From Arctopsyche grandis (Eukaryota; Arthropoda; Insecta; Trichoptera; Hydropsychidae): DNA of 64,000 nt. Both the position numbers and the translations under genes were made by a program. Of this stretch, positions 1 to 12,153 are shown one piece after another. Numbering within the stretch: position 1 is the first letter of the stretch; the number at the start of each line of letters is the position of its first letter. The notes under the pieces are model-generated. The model searched no databases and had not been told where the DNA came from. It saw only the letters and a program-made list of their open reading frames with translations. The stretch lies in contig NC_135364.1 in NCBI RefSeq assembly GCF_051622035.1, forward strand, positions 22,533,001-22,597,000, given 5' to 3'.

Positions 1-92
1 TTTTTTTTTTTGTTATATTTTTTGACCATTGTGGCGCTTTAGGAATCCCTGTTATGCCACAATGGTCTGTTTAGAATAAATAAATAAATATG
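1..92 (+). mobile_element. 3' tail of a LINE (non-LTR retrotransposon)
   Basis: A short inverted repeat (ACCATTGTGGC ... GCCACAATGGT) is followed by an (AAAT)n-like tail, AATAAATAAATAAATATG. The same layout, hairpin then AAAT tail, recurs at 3530-3602 and 10560-10608, which points to the 3' ends of one LINE group of CR1/Jockey type. The element body lies outside the window. Clade is inferred only from the tail structure. Confidence 0.5.
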
Positions 93-425
93 TATATTAG
101 ACAGATATCCAATTATGTGAAGAAACGTTCCAACAATTAAATCAGTTAAATTTGCAAACTCTAACATAGACTTGGACTAGCATTTATCCTGAAAACTTTT
201 TTGTTTTAATTTTATATTTTAGTACAGGACAAGGATTTCTTTTTTGCCGTTTTAACTTCACGACTAGTAATTAAATACATGTATGTATGTATGTATGTAC
301 ATATATTCGATTCAGTAATACATTTTTGAAAAATATTACGAGCCCCTGCCCAATAGAGTTGGATTCGTTCGTACAAGTCACGGTCTCACGTGATACGTGA
401 TCAGTTTTTCTTTTGTGGTGTAAAA

Positions 426-554
426 ATGGCCCGCGCTTCGATATTGTCAGGTCGCAAACAAAAGCTCGACAACAATGCTCATCACAATAAAGTTGTGCAA
501 GGCTCGCCGATGACCCCAGGAGATAAGTGGTGCGGTCTCGGCAGGGTTAATTGA
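426..554 (+). CDS. Possible short ORF or first coding exon (42 aa)
   Basis: An ATG at 426 opens a 42-codon frame beginning MARASILSGRKQK and ending GLGRVN before TGA at 552-554. It sits in a locally less AT-rich stretch (340-620) below E-box-like CACGTG sequence at 387-392, which suggests a promoter and first exon. A possible donor, GGCAG|GGTTAA, lies just before the stop. I recognise no family and found no partner exon downstream, so this may be chance. Confidence 0.22.
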   Translation: MARASILSGRKQKLDNNAHHNKVVQGSPMTPGDKWCGLGRVN

Positions 555-3380
555 CACGCAAGCTGTATTGACAACTTGTGGATTCGACTTGTCGACCGTT
601 TTCCCATAGTAGGCTCTCGCGGGAGAGCTTTTCTAGAGCGTTCGGATTTATTATTTGGATGTGTGTAATATCGTTTGTGCAGTCGGCCATTTTTGACGTA
701 TAATTTATGGTTTTTCGACGGGAAAGTGTTCCGATCGATGATTGATAGGATAAAAACCTGATGCAAGAGGAAATTGTGGGTGTTGATGACTGCTTAAGTT
801 GCATAGTTAGAAAGGTAAATTGAGAAAAGTTGATGCAATTGTTCCCCTTTCGGTTTGCACTCAGTTACTTGATAGTCTTATACCACTACGTACAAGATGA
901 GTGATTTGTTGTATTAAAATTATACAAATATGACTGTTTAACAAAATTTACGTGGCCGCATGCTCATTTCATACTTTTGTCTCGGCTTTTGCCATTTAAA
1001 ACTAAATTCAATTTTAAGAATTGCCAATCATCAATGAATAACTAGTCTTTCGTACATGAAATTCAAACAGTCAAAATTCAATCGAAATGAGCATGCAGCC
1101 GCGTGGTTTGCAACCATTTGTAGCAAACCCTTGATTTACATATAGGCAAAAATATGATTGGCTTGTTCAATTTGGCACGTTAAGAGTCTTTGGTATAATG
1201 CTTATAAAGGCCTGTGTTTATTAGTTCAGTAACTTTGTTTGATTTGGTCAGTAAGTTATATTATCGGTCACTGACTGCTTAGCTGTTTTAAATAATAAGC
1301 ATCTATAATACATGTTTAAAATAATAAGCGATTCACTGACCTTTTTACTGAAATTTTGTCTAAATATATGATATGGTGTATTATTATCGCTAACTTCTCG
1401 TAAAAGTTGCTGACCATTTTGACCTCAAATACATTTAAATAAAATCTTCAAAATTTTTATGAAATCTAGATCATTAATAAATGAAATCTTATATAAATGA
1501 AAGATTTTTAATTACCTTATCAAATTACATGTATATAAATTTTGTCTGCCGCGCATTTTCTTATAATGTTTAATGCCTTCTATTTATGTATAATTATTAA
1601 TTTCAATTAGGTACATATATTAAAAATCTAGTAGTAGAGACAGATTCAATAAATAAAACTTTTATATGTAGGCATTATAAATTATCAATTTTTATATAAT
1701 TCAATTATTAAAAAATTCAATATAATTGAAAAAGAAAAAATAATAAACAAATGTTAAAAAAAAACTTTATATATCTACATATTATATTATATGTATGTAG
1801 GTACATACATATTTTCTTATTAGGAAAGTGTATAATTATTTTTAACCTTCTAACTTTTTTTTTTACTTTCCAACGATATTAGCCATTAATTACATGTTTT
1901 ACATTTCAAGAAAAGATTTTTTTAACATCTACGATATTACATTATACATAATACGTATTCGACAAAATCTTACGCAAGCACTTTTACCCTGAAGCTAAAT
2001 ATCTCATTTAATGCAAATAATGTCCTCTAAAATATAAGCTATAAATCATTTTTTTCTGTGCAATATAATATATTAGATTTTTTTTATAAAATTCATTAGT
2101 TATTATTGAAAATTCAATTCTAACCGTGTTAAAAAGTTCGCACGTTCGATATTTGCATTCAATTTAAGCGGTCAGCAAAATTACCACCACAGGTCAAATT
2201 TATTGACCCTCAGTTCACAGGTTACCTACCGCCAACATATACATACTGTTCAAATAATAATGAATCAAGTCTAATTGTACCGATTAATTCAATATAAATT
2301 GAGGAGATGCAAAACGATGAAACTTTTCACGATTAAATATATTGAAAATTTGACTTCGATAAGTACCATCATATGATAATAGTAAATTACCTACTAATAC
2401 GGACTTAGTTCATTTTTTCGCGGGCTTGTTGTAGTTTCTCAGATGATGAAGCATGATTTTAAAGTTTGGCTAGCTTCGTTACGAAATGACCAACTTCATA
2501 AGCGAATCGATCGACCGAATATACGGTACAACAATAAAGTCAATAGATCGGATCCAAATGGAATGAAAAAAAGTAACAACGAAATTTGATCATTGCAATG
2601 TTCTATGTAAGAATAATAATTGTTCATCGCTTCGATTTGTTTTAATGAACGTGCACTTTGCACTTTGACATAACCTCGCGAACCGAGATAGATAGCCTTT
2701 GTGTTTTGCTGATATGAACAGATACAGAAAATCTTACGTTATTGATGATATCTGATACATAATGATAATTTTATATAGACGTACGTATGTAGAAATCATT
2801 CAGTGGGGTTCTCAATTTTTATGTGAGATGTTCAATTTTATTAATACTCATACATATGTATGTAATTCTCAAGGAAACTTGATTGTTAGTTTTCGGCTAA
2901 TTAGCATGAGGTTTCAAGCCCAGATATACATAAGTCAAAAAAATATATTCAAGTACTTTGTTTTGAATATTCCCAGGGCTGTTGCTATTATAAAATAAAA
3001 TTGGGTATTCAGTTGATAAAAAAATTCAATAATTTTAATTTAATTTTGATTTTTAAATGCTTTTTATTATAACAAAATTATGTTCACAATACGTCTTATA
3101 TCTATTTTAATAGCTACTGATCTACTGATCATTTTCTATTTTACAATTTTAATTTAATTTTGTTAGTAATCATAGTATTATATTATTCTAATGTTAATGT
3201 ATAGCATAATAGGAAAAAGAGCTCAAAAATGTATTTATAATTTTATATGTATATGTAAGTATATGTAAGTAGAAAAATAACCTAAGTTTCTGGTTGGTTT
3301 GGTAAGTAATCCTCAAATTCTTATTGAATTGAACTTAAATGTTTCCAGTCAACTCAGTCAACTCAGCCGAACTTTGTCTT
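555..3380. other. AT-rich non-coding stretch
   Basis: No supported gene was seen on either strand. It contains ATGT/ACAT-type short repeats and poly(A/T) runs. From about 3030 to 3230 it holds a repeat listed separately. Confidence 0.6.
3030..3232 (-). repeat. Dispersed repeat, copy 1 (GAGCTC/AGGAAAAAG family)
   Basis: This stretch is the reverse complement of 33480-33670 and 34245-34435, running from ATTTTTAAATGC at one side to AGGAAAAAGAGCTCAAAAA at the other. It has no coding capacity. It looks like a non-autonomous element of unknown class. Confidence 0.6.
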
Positions 3381-3602
3381 AACCCAGCTCCTCAACCAGA
3401 TTGCTCTTAATTTGTTCAATTTAAAATATGTAGATCTGGTTGTTTATTTGAGATGGTAACGTGTTCTATTATTGTATATTTTGTTTTTGACTATTTATTT
3501 GTTTTTTTATTTTTTATTCTTGCAATTGTATCCTTTTTTTGTTTAGCCATAGTGACAACTTGGCTAAATGTCACTATGGCAAGATTGAAAAATAAATAAA
3601 TA
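3381..3602 (+). mobile_element. LINE 3' UTR and tail
   Basis: A T-rich 3' UTR leads into a clear hairpin, CCATAGTGACA ... TGTCACTATGG at 3548-3582, followed directly by AAATAAATAAATATG. This is the same 3' end plan as at 1-92 and 10420-10610. No RT-coding sequence remains upstream. Confidence 0.5.
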
Positions 3603-4289
3603 TGAAATGCTTTTTATGATATAATACATACATACATATGTTGTACAAAGCATGTTGAAAAAATGGGAAATAATTGCACTCCATATCTGAAATTAAGAAT
3701 GTACATATGTACATATTTATCAGGGTTGAATAATGTTTGCAAAACTGTATAAATATGGTATGTAAAGGAAGAAGAAAAGTCTATAATTTGTTTTTATTAT
3801 AAAGGGTATTGCTGCTTGAAAAATAGGTGTATATGACGGATCAGATAACAAAATTTTAAGCCATTTTTAGCACATTTCTGTAGTTTTTCAAATATATTTT
3901 TTTTGCAAATTGAAACGGTATTCTTTTGGATTTTATTATATTTGTGCCTTCCATAATACTCAATTACTACAAATCACTTGCTATAATCAGGCTCTCTTAT
4001 CTGAGATCTTCGCACAAATTTCTTGAGAATATTTTTAGACGCAAACATACTGAATAAAACAGCATGGGCGCGTTCTTTCCCCCCTGTGGTGAAAATCCGC
4101 AGTTTCTCCCACATTTCTTCAAATATGGGAATCGCGGCTATCGATCATTGTCTAACATATTTCAATACAAACATTTTAGGCCTGGATGCCATAGCGTAGA
4201 TTATGCGTGCTAGCATTCTTTTTACATGAGCAAAAATATCTAAAAAAAAAAAAAGACGTACCGCGTGCCTTTCTGTCTGTCTGTACAAA

Positions 4290-4690
4290 GAAATATGTCA
4301 AAACATGATGTATATAAATCCAAAGATTTGCAACTCCAGGTCGATCGTTTCCTATCAGAGTTTACCAACTTATTTGATTTTCATTGAAACGGTTCCAACA
4401 AATTGGCAACCTTGCCCATTTTCTTGCAAATCTCGAGTTTTCGGCAATCTCGAATTTCACTGAATTATATAAAATGCTGCAAATTCACAAATTTGACCAT
4501 AAATATCTCTGTGGATGTTAATCGATTTGTATTTACTGAATTTTTTAAAATGCTGCAAAATTTACAAATTTGACCATAGATGTTTCTATGAATATTATTG
4601 ATATGTATTTATGTACTTTATATAATACTAATAATATTTGTATCAAATGTACAATGTTTCTGGCCAGGAAGGCGCATTGGGGTTACCTTT
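4290..4690 (+). mobile_element. tRNA-type SINE, sense copy, 5' truncated
   Basis: It contains the conserved SINE body seen in other copies: CCAGGTCGATCGTTTCCTATC, then TTGAAACGGTTCCAACAAATTGG, ending in the shared 3' block GGAAGGCGCATTGGGGTTACC. The tRNA-like head present in the 32.5-33.0 kb copy is missing here. Confidence 0.6.
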
Positions 4691-5670
4691 TTTGGTGTAT
4701 ATGTATATTAAAAAGATAAAATAAAATAATATGTAAATTTTCCAACATATGTAATAACTTTCGTTTTGAAACCGAATAAATGACTGGTTGAGATGAAAGT
4801 GCGAGTTGATTTCTAGCTACCAGCATATGTACATATATTGTAACACAAGGAGTGCGTAATAACACGTACACATATGTATGTACATACATGCTAAGCAAAG
4901 TGGTGGGTAAGGAGCATCGTTTCCATATGATATATCGCAGTATGGGAGGATTGGGGGGAGGGGTTGTAAGCACAAATGAAAACCACGTACATAGGTATAC
5001 GCTATTCGTTGTCCGCGGTTACATTTGTTAATGCGTCGTGTAAAATGTAAATGTATATCGGTATCGTAAGCATAGGTAAGTCCGTGGACGTGGACACAGT
5101 GTGCGTCGGCATCGAGCATTAATCTTGTTTGTAAATCACCAACCGCTCCAGAAGAAGAGGTGGTTGAGGATGAGGAGGAGGACGTTGGCGCCGTAGTGCA
5201 GTCGGACCACAAATTTACATCGAATATCGCCTACGAATGTGACGTATGCACTTACGACCTTGCTATCGCCTCTCGTATGTTTGTTTTAGTCTTGGTTCTG
5301 ACACAATGTGGTCCCTGGTGAGGAGTTGGCTGAGCTCGATCAAGAGCTATTCTTATAGTTTGACTTCTTACGTCGTTCAGATTCAAACCATACTACGTGA
5401 CACGTTCAAATGTTCTATTTTGGATCTAATTGGACATATTTTGAATTGGATATATTAGTTTTCGAGTCCACTTACTTTTCATTTTTCCGTGATGTTTTCT
5501 AAGAACTGGAAAGATTGACATAGGACTATGCAGGGCCGCGCCTACTATATGTACATATGTGTGCAAAGCACACAAGCGGCCGAAATATAAAGGGGGCCGA
5601 AAGAAATGAGAGTCGAAACAATTATATTCCTTAAAAATATGAAACAAGACATCGTATTTTTAAAAATGCA

Positions 5671-6967
5671 TTTATTTATTTATTATTAGAATACATGGGG
5701 AACACGGCAAAGTCGATAGGCCCACGGGGATTGGCTAAGTATAGATAATGTGATAAAACAATAATACTCATAGTCATAACTAGAGGTCGGAATCTGAAGG
5801 GGCCGGAAACGCGCCGCCTATTGTTCCATTGTTGTAAATCCTTTGTAAAAAAGGTTCGGCAAACCTTTAACAATGCATTTACAATCTTTGAACAATAAAC
5901 AGCCCCTTCAGATTCCGATCTCTAGTCATAACCATAGACCGGCGCAACCTTACGCACCATTATTCATTTTTATGGTGAACCTTTTTTTTAGTTTGCCCTA
6001 TTTCCTGGAAAATAGCCCCAAAACGCCCTCTTTCCTGGAAAAAGCACGCTCCACCGTCGAAGACTACTCATAAAGTCATAAATAGTCACCGGGCCTGAGG
6101 GGGCCGTGTATTGTTCAAAGGTTGTAAATGCATTGTTAAAGGTTTGCCGAACAATGGATAGCACTGTGACTATCCTACCTCTACTCATAAATGAGCTTCG
6201 GCGTGACCCTGTGTACTTCATTTTTATGGTGAACCTTTTTTCTTTATTTTTTTTTGCTCTCTAGCTTTGCAGTTTGCCCTCTTTCCTGGAAAATAGCCCC
6301 AAAACTCTTATTTTTTGTTCCAAAAGCACGCTCCACCACCGAAGACTACTCATAACTAAAGCCCGGACCATGAGAGGGCTGTATATTGTTCAAATGTTGT
6401 AAATCCATTGTTAAAGGTTTGCCGAACCTTTTTTTACAAAGGATTTACAACAATTGAACAATAAACGGCACGCTTCCGGTCCTACCTCTACTCATAACAT
6501 TAATAAGATACAAGACAAAAAAAAGTAAGCACTATAAAGAATTTGACATCAGAGAGACTACCAAAAGATACAAAGATTAGAGATAACAGATAAATAAAAA
6601 ACAGTAACATATTAAATAAAAGAAAGCAAAAATATAGATACTGGGAAAGAAGAATTACAGAAATCTTTTAAGATTAAGAAATATATCTAGCTTGTTTTTA
6701 AAAACATTAAGGTTTTCAGAAATTACTACATTATTGGGAAGACTATTCCAAACTGAAACCAATGTTTGATAATAAGGAATCTCTGATCAATTTATTCGAT
6801 TTTTCTTTTTGGAGTCTAAGGGAGTGATTGACCCCTGAGATGATTGTTTTCATTGAACGTTATAAATTTGGACATATGAAAATTATAATGATTATTTAAT
6901 ATTTTAAAGACTTCGATTAAGTCGCATCTTAATTCTTTTCGTCTCCAATGTTCATTATTTTCAATTT
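5671..6967 (-). mobile_element. 5'-truncated CR1-like LINE remnant carrying MITEs
   Basis: On the minus strand, 6967 down to about 6640 encodes a degraded segment reading DLIEVFKILNN, then LRGQSLP. This matches the conserved C-terminal region (DLIEVFKIL ... RGHSLKL ... WNSLP) of LINE reverse transcriptases of the CR1/Jockey type. Stops interrupt it. The element's 3' end, at the low-coordinate side, is the ATTTATTTATTTATT run at 5667-5690. Palindromic MITEs at 5770-6510 lie inside it. Confidence 0.55.
5770..6510. mobile_element. Cluster of three palindromic MITE copies in a tandem module
   Basis: Three related foldback units (about 5772-5932, 6076-6190 partial, 6350-6500) share the ends CTAGAGGTCGGAATCTGAAG and the interior TTGTTCAA-TTGTAAAT-CCATTG-TTAAAGGTTTG with its inverse. 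Between them, a linker TTTTTATGGTGAACC ... CCTGGAAAATAGCCCC ... GAAGACTACTCATAA occurs twice. The arrangement points to tandem duplication of a MITE plus flank, with later decay of the middle unit. Confidence 0.6.
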
Positions 6968-7440
6968 AGGTTGTCTTGTTGTATGTATACTTGTGAATTA
7001 CTATTGTAAGTTACAACTTGTAATACACCCAAACTATGTATAATTCAGCTAAATAACGGGATAGCAGGTATAGCTTCGGTCCTCATAGAGCTAGGTCTTT
7101 TATGTTCTATCATCTTTGTGACCGCCAGATGTATTTCGTCAAGGATGTTGAGTATTAGTTGGTCATCGAAAAAACAATGTCCTAGATGTGAGATTGGGGT
7201 TGAAAATACTATATGTATTTTCATGAATTAACTTGAAAACGTTGTCTCTCTTGTCGTCTGGTCCTATTCAGAACTAAACGTTTTGGATTTCTGTCTGTTT
7301 TTCTGGTTTATTTTTATTGTGATTAAAATTTTTAACATTATATTTCCCAAACAATATTTATCACAAGGTAAGATTTGTGTACTTTCCTTTATTATATGAT
7401 TCATAAAAATGCTGATAAAATTAAAGAGCGGCCGATTTAA

Positions 7441-8889
7441 GTTTGCAAAACAGGCAGTCGGAAAGGAAGTAAAGTGGTAGTCACCAGCATGTTCGAATTG
7501 ACCATGTGGTAGAGCCCTTTCAAAATCATACAGTTTTGGAAGCAAATATGAATAATGAAAAATGGTGTATGAATGTAAAATTTTATAACGAAGGTTGGAT
7601 GTAATAATATATGCAATAAATCTAATAGATATCTCAAGCAAAGCAAAGCAATTTCTATGCAACTCATGTAAGTCTAAATTTCATCGTAATAAATTAACAT
7701 AACTTCACGCTACATGTTATTTTTTATTAAAAAAATAAATAAACGCTTTTCCACGCCATTTAACACGTCTTTATTTTCGTGTCATTAAATTTTTACCCCG
7801 GCTATAAATCTGGATATATTTCCATGTTGGATTATTATATTAGGTATAAACATTTACCGAACTACGTGTTCAACATAAGAAAGTGTCGATTCTACGCTCA
7901 TCGTAAATCAAATACTACTGTCTGAACATTCAAAATATTTTCAAAAAGTCAATGGCTCAATAATACACTATCGCTTTATTTATATACACGTTATGTATAC
8001 ACTAACTAGCAAAAATTAAATAGATTGAGTATTTGAATCTGCGAGCTATGCTACCAACCCACTGTGCGAAAAATATCCCATACGTCACACTGGCAAACAT
8101 GCTCGTTTTGACAGACGCATTTGAGTAATTTTTCCTTTTGATGTTACGTGAATATATGTATGACTAAATCAACAGACTTTTCTATCCATATTCATATGTG
8201 TACATATTTTTAATGTTCCTGTTTATATAGTGTGCACCTTGACGCGTTAACACACTGACGTCCGTTGCATCGAATCCATTTTCAGAACTTTCAATAGATG
8301 CAGATAAATCCAATCACGACTTTATCGTATCTTTTAACAAGGTATAACATTACGGCGTGAATAATAATCCTAAAAGGTTATCGTACTTTATTCATACAAT
8401 TGTACTTTTGACCGATTGTGTGGCACAGATTTCGAGCGATTTTACTGTCAAAACATTATTATTATAGGACACGATTTGGATGTTGAAACCTTATTAAAAA
8501 CATCTTTTGTTGCTGGATGAGTTTGCTGTTTAGATTTGTGACCTTTTGAATGTTTATATTTATTCAAAGACATTTTCGCTTGTATCATGTATTTTTGATG
8601 CCAACGATTCTTAACATTCAATGAGTTCTGAATGTTTCATATGTATATATAATATCGCTGTCCTGTGTGTGTCTACGTGTGTATCTGAGATAACGCTCGC
8701 CGTACTATAATAGTCGTTTTGATTCGACGTACATAAGTACGTCACAGCTAAACCACTGCCAACAAAATGTACAAATATAATTACGAAAGAAAAAAAACTT
8801 CTCTATATACTGTTTGCTACCAATGTTTCCTCTAAGAAAACTAGTCTCTGAGCATTTAGCGCCATCTATTAAAAAAAATTCTATTGGTG

Positions 8890-8890
<1 letters not shown>
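7441..8890. other. Non-coding stretch
   Basis: I saw no supported gene, RNA or clear element here on either strand. Open frames are short and lack family features. Confidence 0.55.
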
Positions 8891-9375
<485 letters not shown>

Positions 9376-9379
9376 AGGA

Positions 9380-10420
9380 CCAAAACATTTATTTTTATTT
9401 AATAACTTAATATGCCAACACCCATGCGATGATATTTCATTGGGTACAACACTAGTATATACATATATATAATTGCTATTTAATTCTTTCGAATTAAACT
9501 TAAACATGTGATATGTTTTCAAATCTAAAATCTATGTATGTAATATAACATCCTTCGACTCAACAGGAGCGAGAACCTTGTTTAAAAAACTAAAAAACAC
9601 TGTTTTTTTTAAGCGTTCAATTAACCCATCTAACAGGAAAAATGCAGTTGCAACGAGAATAAAATTTGTAATGTGGCAAGAATGGATACCCCAGGACTTG
9701 TCATAGAGTTAGTTAGTGCAACTTTTTATAATTGAACACATTGATTTCCCGGAATGCATTCCTGGACGTCGTGAAGTTGCTACACGTTCGTATCAGACAC
9801 AATCTGTGACACAATTGCGTCAAGCAACTCCGAGTGCTGTTGGCTTTCGCATGGGTAAAACCCATATGTAACGAAATGTAATGGTTCGAGTCTACTAGTG
9901 AGACGTGTGTCACTCGATTCGATTCCCAGACATTAATATGCGTCTCGGTATGAACACACACATGGTGGTTTGTTTATTTGCACGTCAATGATACGTTTAG
10001 GCTTCAGACAATACAAAGGTAGGTATATTATCATGTTGTGTGTGAGAATCGATAGCAAATCTAAAAATTCTCATTGCATATGCAAATACACCATTTTGAT
10101 AAATTCAGCTTTGCGTCTTCAAATTGAAAATTCCGACAAAACTTTGTAGCTGAAAAATTTAACAATATCACTTCCGGGATCTTGAAACTAATTTTATGTA
10201 ACGTAACGGGTGGTATGAAATTTGCGTCTTTCGCACATTATTTTATTTAATGTTGATTGTTGATGTTCTAATGATATAAAAAAAAAATTAAAACATGCAT
10301 TGTACATTATAATATATCGACATTGTCCACATTTGCTTTCAATTCCTAGTCTCATGATATATTGAAAATCTTAGTCGTCTGATATATCGAGGTATTTTTT
10401 TGTAAAATCACGAGTTAATA
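9380..10420. other. Non-coding stretch
   Basis: No coding exon or recognised element. It is AT-rich with short ATGT repeats. Confidence 0.55.
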
Positions 10421-10610
10421 ATACGTATATGACCTTTGCCACTCAGATGGATCCAAGGGGGGTGCCATGGTACAATGTAATTTTTTTTTTGTCTTCTTTA
10501 TATTTTTATTACTATTATTTGTATTTTATTATATTTTTTTCTATTTTCTTTTTCTTTGTGTAAAATGGTCATTTTTTTGACCGTATAAACAAGCAAATAA
10601 ATAAATGACC
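10421..10610 (+). mobile_element. LINE 3' tail
   Basis: A T-rich 3' UTR ends with a hairpin (AAAATGGTCA ... TGACCGTAT) followed by AAGCAAATAAATAAATGACC. It has the same organisation as the tails at 1-92 and 3381-3602. Confidence 0.5.
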
Positions 10611-10852
10611 CCCCCTCCTCCCTGGACAAATATAATTTCATATACATATATGTATATGTACATGTGTTTTAATTTTTCTAAATCATAATTTTAACTTTCA
10701 AAAATATATCTATACAGAAAATAAGTCCCTAAAATTTATGGCTCAGGGCTTTTAACAAGTTATTTTTTTATTTATTATATTTTCAATTTGAATGCCCCCC
10801 TCTCAATAATGCTTCACCATTAGTTTTTAATTAGAATACTTACTAAGATTGT

Positions 10853-11407
10853 GGAGTCAGTTCAAAATTTACCAACTCCAGCCCTGAGTTTTTATTATGA
10901 TTCGACTCTGACTCCGACTCCAAACTCCGACTTAAACTTGAAAGATTTTAGTAATATCCATTTTTTTTGCCAACGTATAAAGTATTAGTAATAAAAATAA
11001 TATTATATAAAGTGATATTCAAAATTTGAAAAATGTAACTCCAATATATTAAATTATTGGCAATAAAATAGGTATAAATAAAAATTAAGTACATTCCAAG
11101 TGTATTTGTATGAATTTCATATATAAAAAAATCAATTTAATAAACAAAGAAAGAGAATGCAAATAAAATAAGTATGAAATGGAGGAAACAATCGGCTTAA
11201 CAAAAAAAGTTGAATTCAACGATTTTATGTATAATGTAATTTAAATTCATGATTTTTATAAAGAAATTAATAAATTTTAATTTATTAGCGGATTTACTTC
11301 AATAAAATTGGAGACTCCGGTTGACTTCTACCGTAATAAAGAAAATAATAATAAAAAGGAGTCGGGAGTCGGTTGATTATTTTCGACTCCGACTACGACC
11401 CCACACT
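10853..11407. mobile_element. Non-autonomous DNA element with GGAGTCG-rich ends
   Basis: The left end reads GTGGAGTCAGTTC and carries GACTCTGACTCCGACTCC nearby. The right end carries GGAGTCGGGAGTCGG and CGACTCCGACTACGACCCC, so the ends are inverted and rich in GGAGTCG units. The interior is AT-rich and non-coding. GTGGAGTCGGAGTCG-type ends are widespread in invertebrate DNA transposons; the superfamily is not assigned here. Confidence 0.45.
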
Positions 11408-11409
11408 AC

Positions 11410-12150
11410 TTTCACAAGTACATAATTCAATAATCCGTGAAATTGAATCAATTTTACATATGTACTAAACTTGTTTACAGTAAATTATTATTTATAGTCA
11501 CAATGAGTACCACATGGACAAAAGAAATATAGATATTATTTATAAAATAAATATGTATATCTATATATATATATATATATATATGTATGTACATAGTATA
11601 GATCCATCGATAATTCAAAGTTTTCAATATATAACTTTTTAATGTTTTCCAACACTTGCCATCTACCGATGTAAGTCGATACTTCAATGCGAAAATATAC
11701 TGTAGGAACAAAATTATAAAGATGCTATGATACATGTGAATGAATAGAAATAAAAATATATTTTTTAATTCAATATTATAAATATATATTTTAAACCTTT
11801 CATTGTGTGAGATTTTATGAAACATTAAATGCATGTTTATATAATTAAAATTATTGCCGCAATTGAAAATGTACATATTTCATAGATAAAGCATTATGCT
11901 GTATGAGCGAAATATAATGTAAACAGAACTCGTAAATACACTACATATATATCACAATAGTATGCCAATATCGGGTCAGTTATTTATCAGACGTTAAAGA
12001 GACACATTTTTTTTTACTATGTTCATCTTACGTGAATCGTATTGAAAGAAAAATTCTTTGAATTGATTTTTTTTGCGATTGATAATATATAATAATAAAT
12101 AACTTTCACTAAGAGCGTAAACAAATGTATTTTGGAGTTATTTAAATATA
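11410..12150. other. Non-coding region upstream of the acetyltransferase gene
   Basis: AT-rich, with a short (TA)n run at about 11563-11583. It presumably contains the promoter of the downstream gene. I cannot place a TATA box or start site with confidence. Confidence 0.4.
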
Positions 12151-12153
12151 ATC

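Larger units (their letters stand above)
5545..7440 (+). repeat. Dispersed repeat copy split by a LINE/MITE insertion
   Basis: The head (5556-5670, starting near GTGTGCAAAGCACAC) and tail (6968-7440) align by eye with one uninterrupted copy at 15840-16400. In the first copy they are separated by about 1.3 kb. The filled site reads AAAATGCATTTA then insert then GGTTGTCTTG, and the intact copy reads AAAATGCATTTAGATTGTCTTG. The repeat itself is non-coding and of unknown class. Confidence 0.6.

Noticed and set aside
11475-11876. 133-codon minus-strand frame
   Set aside because: Rich in Ile, Tyr, Asn and Phe from AT-rich sequence with a TA run; no family features.
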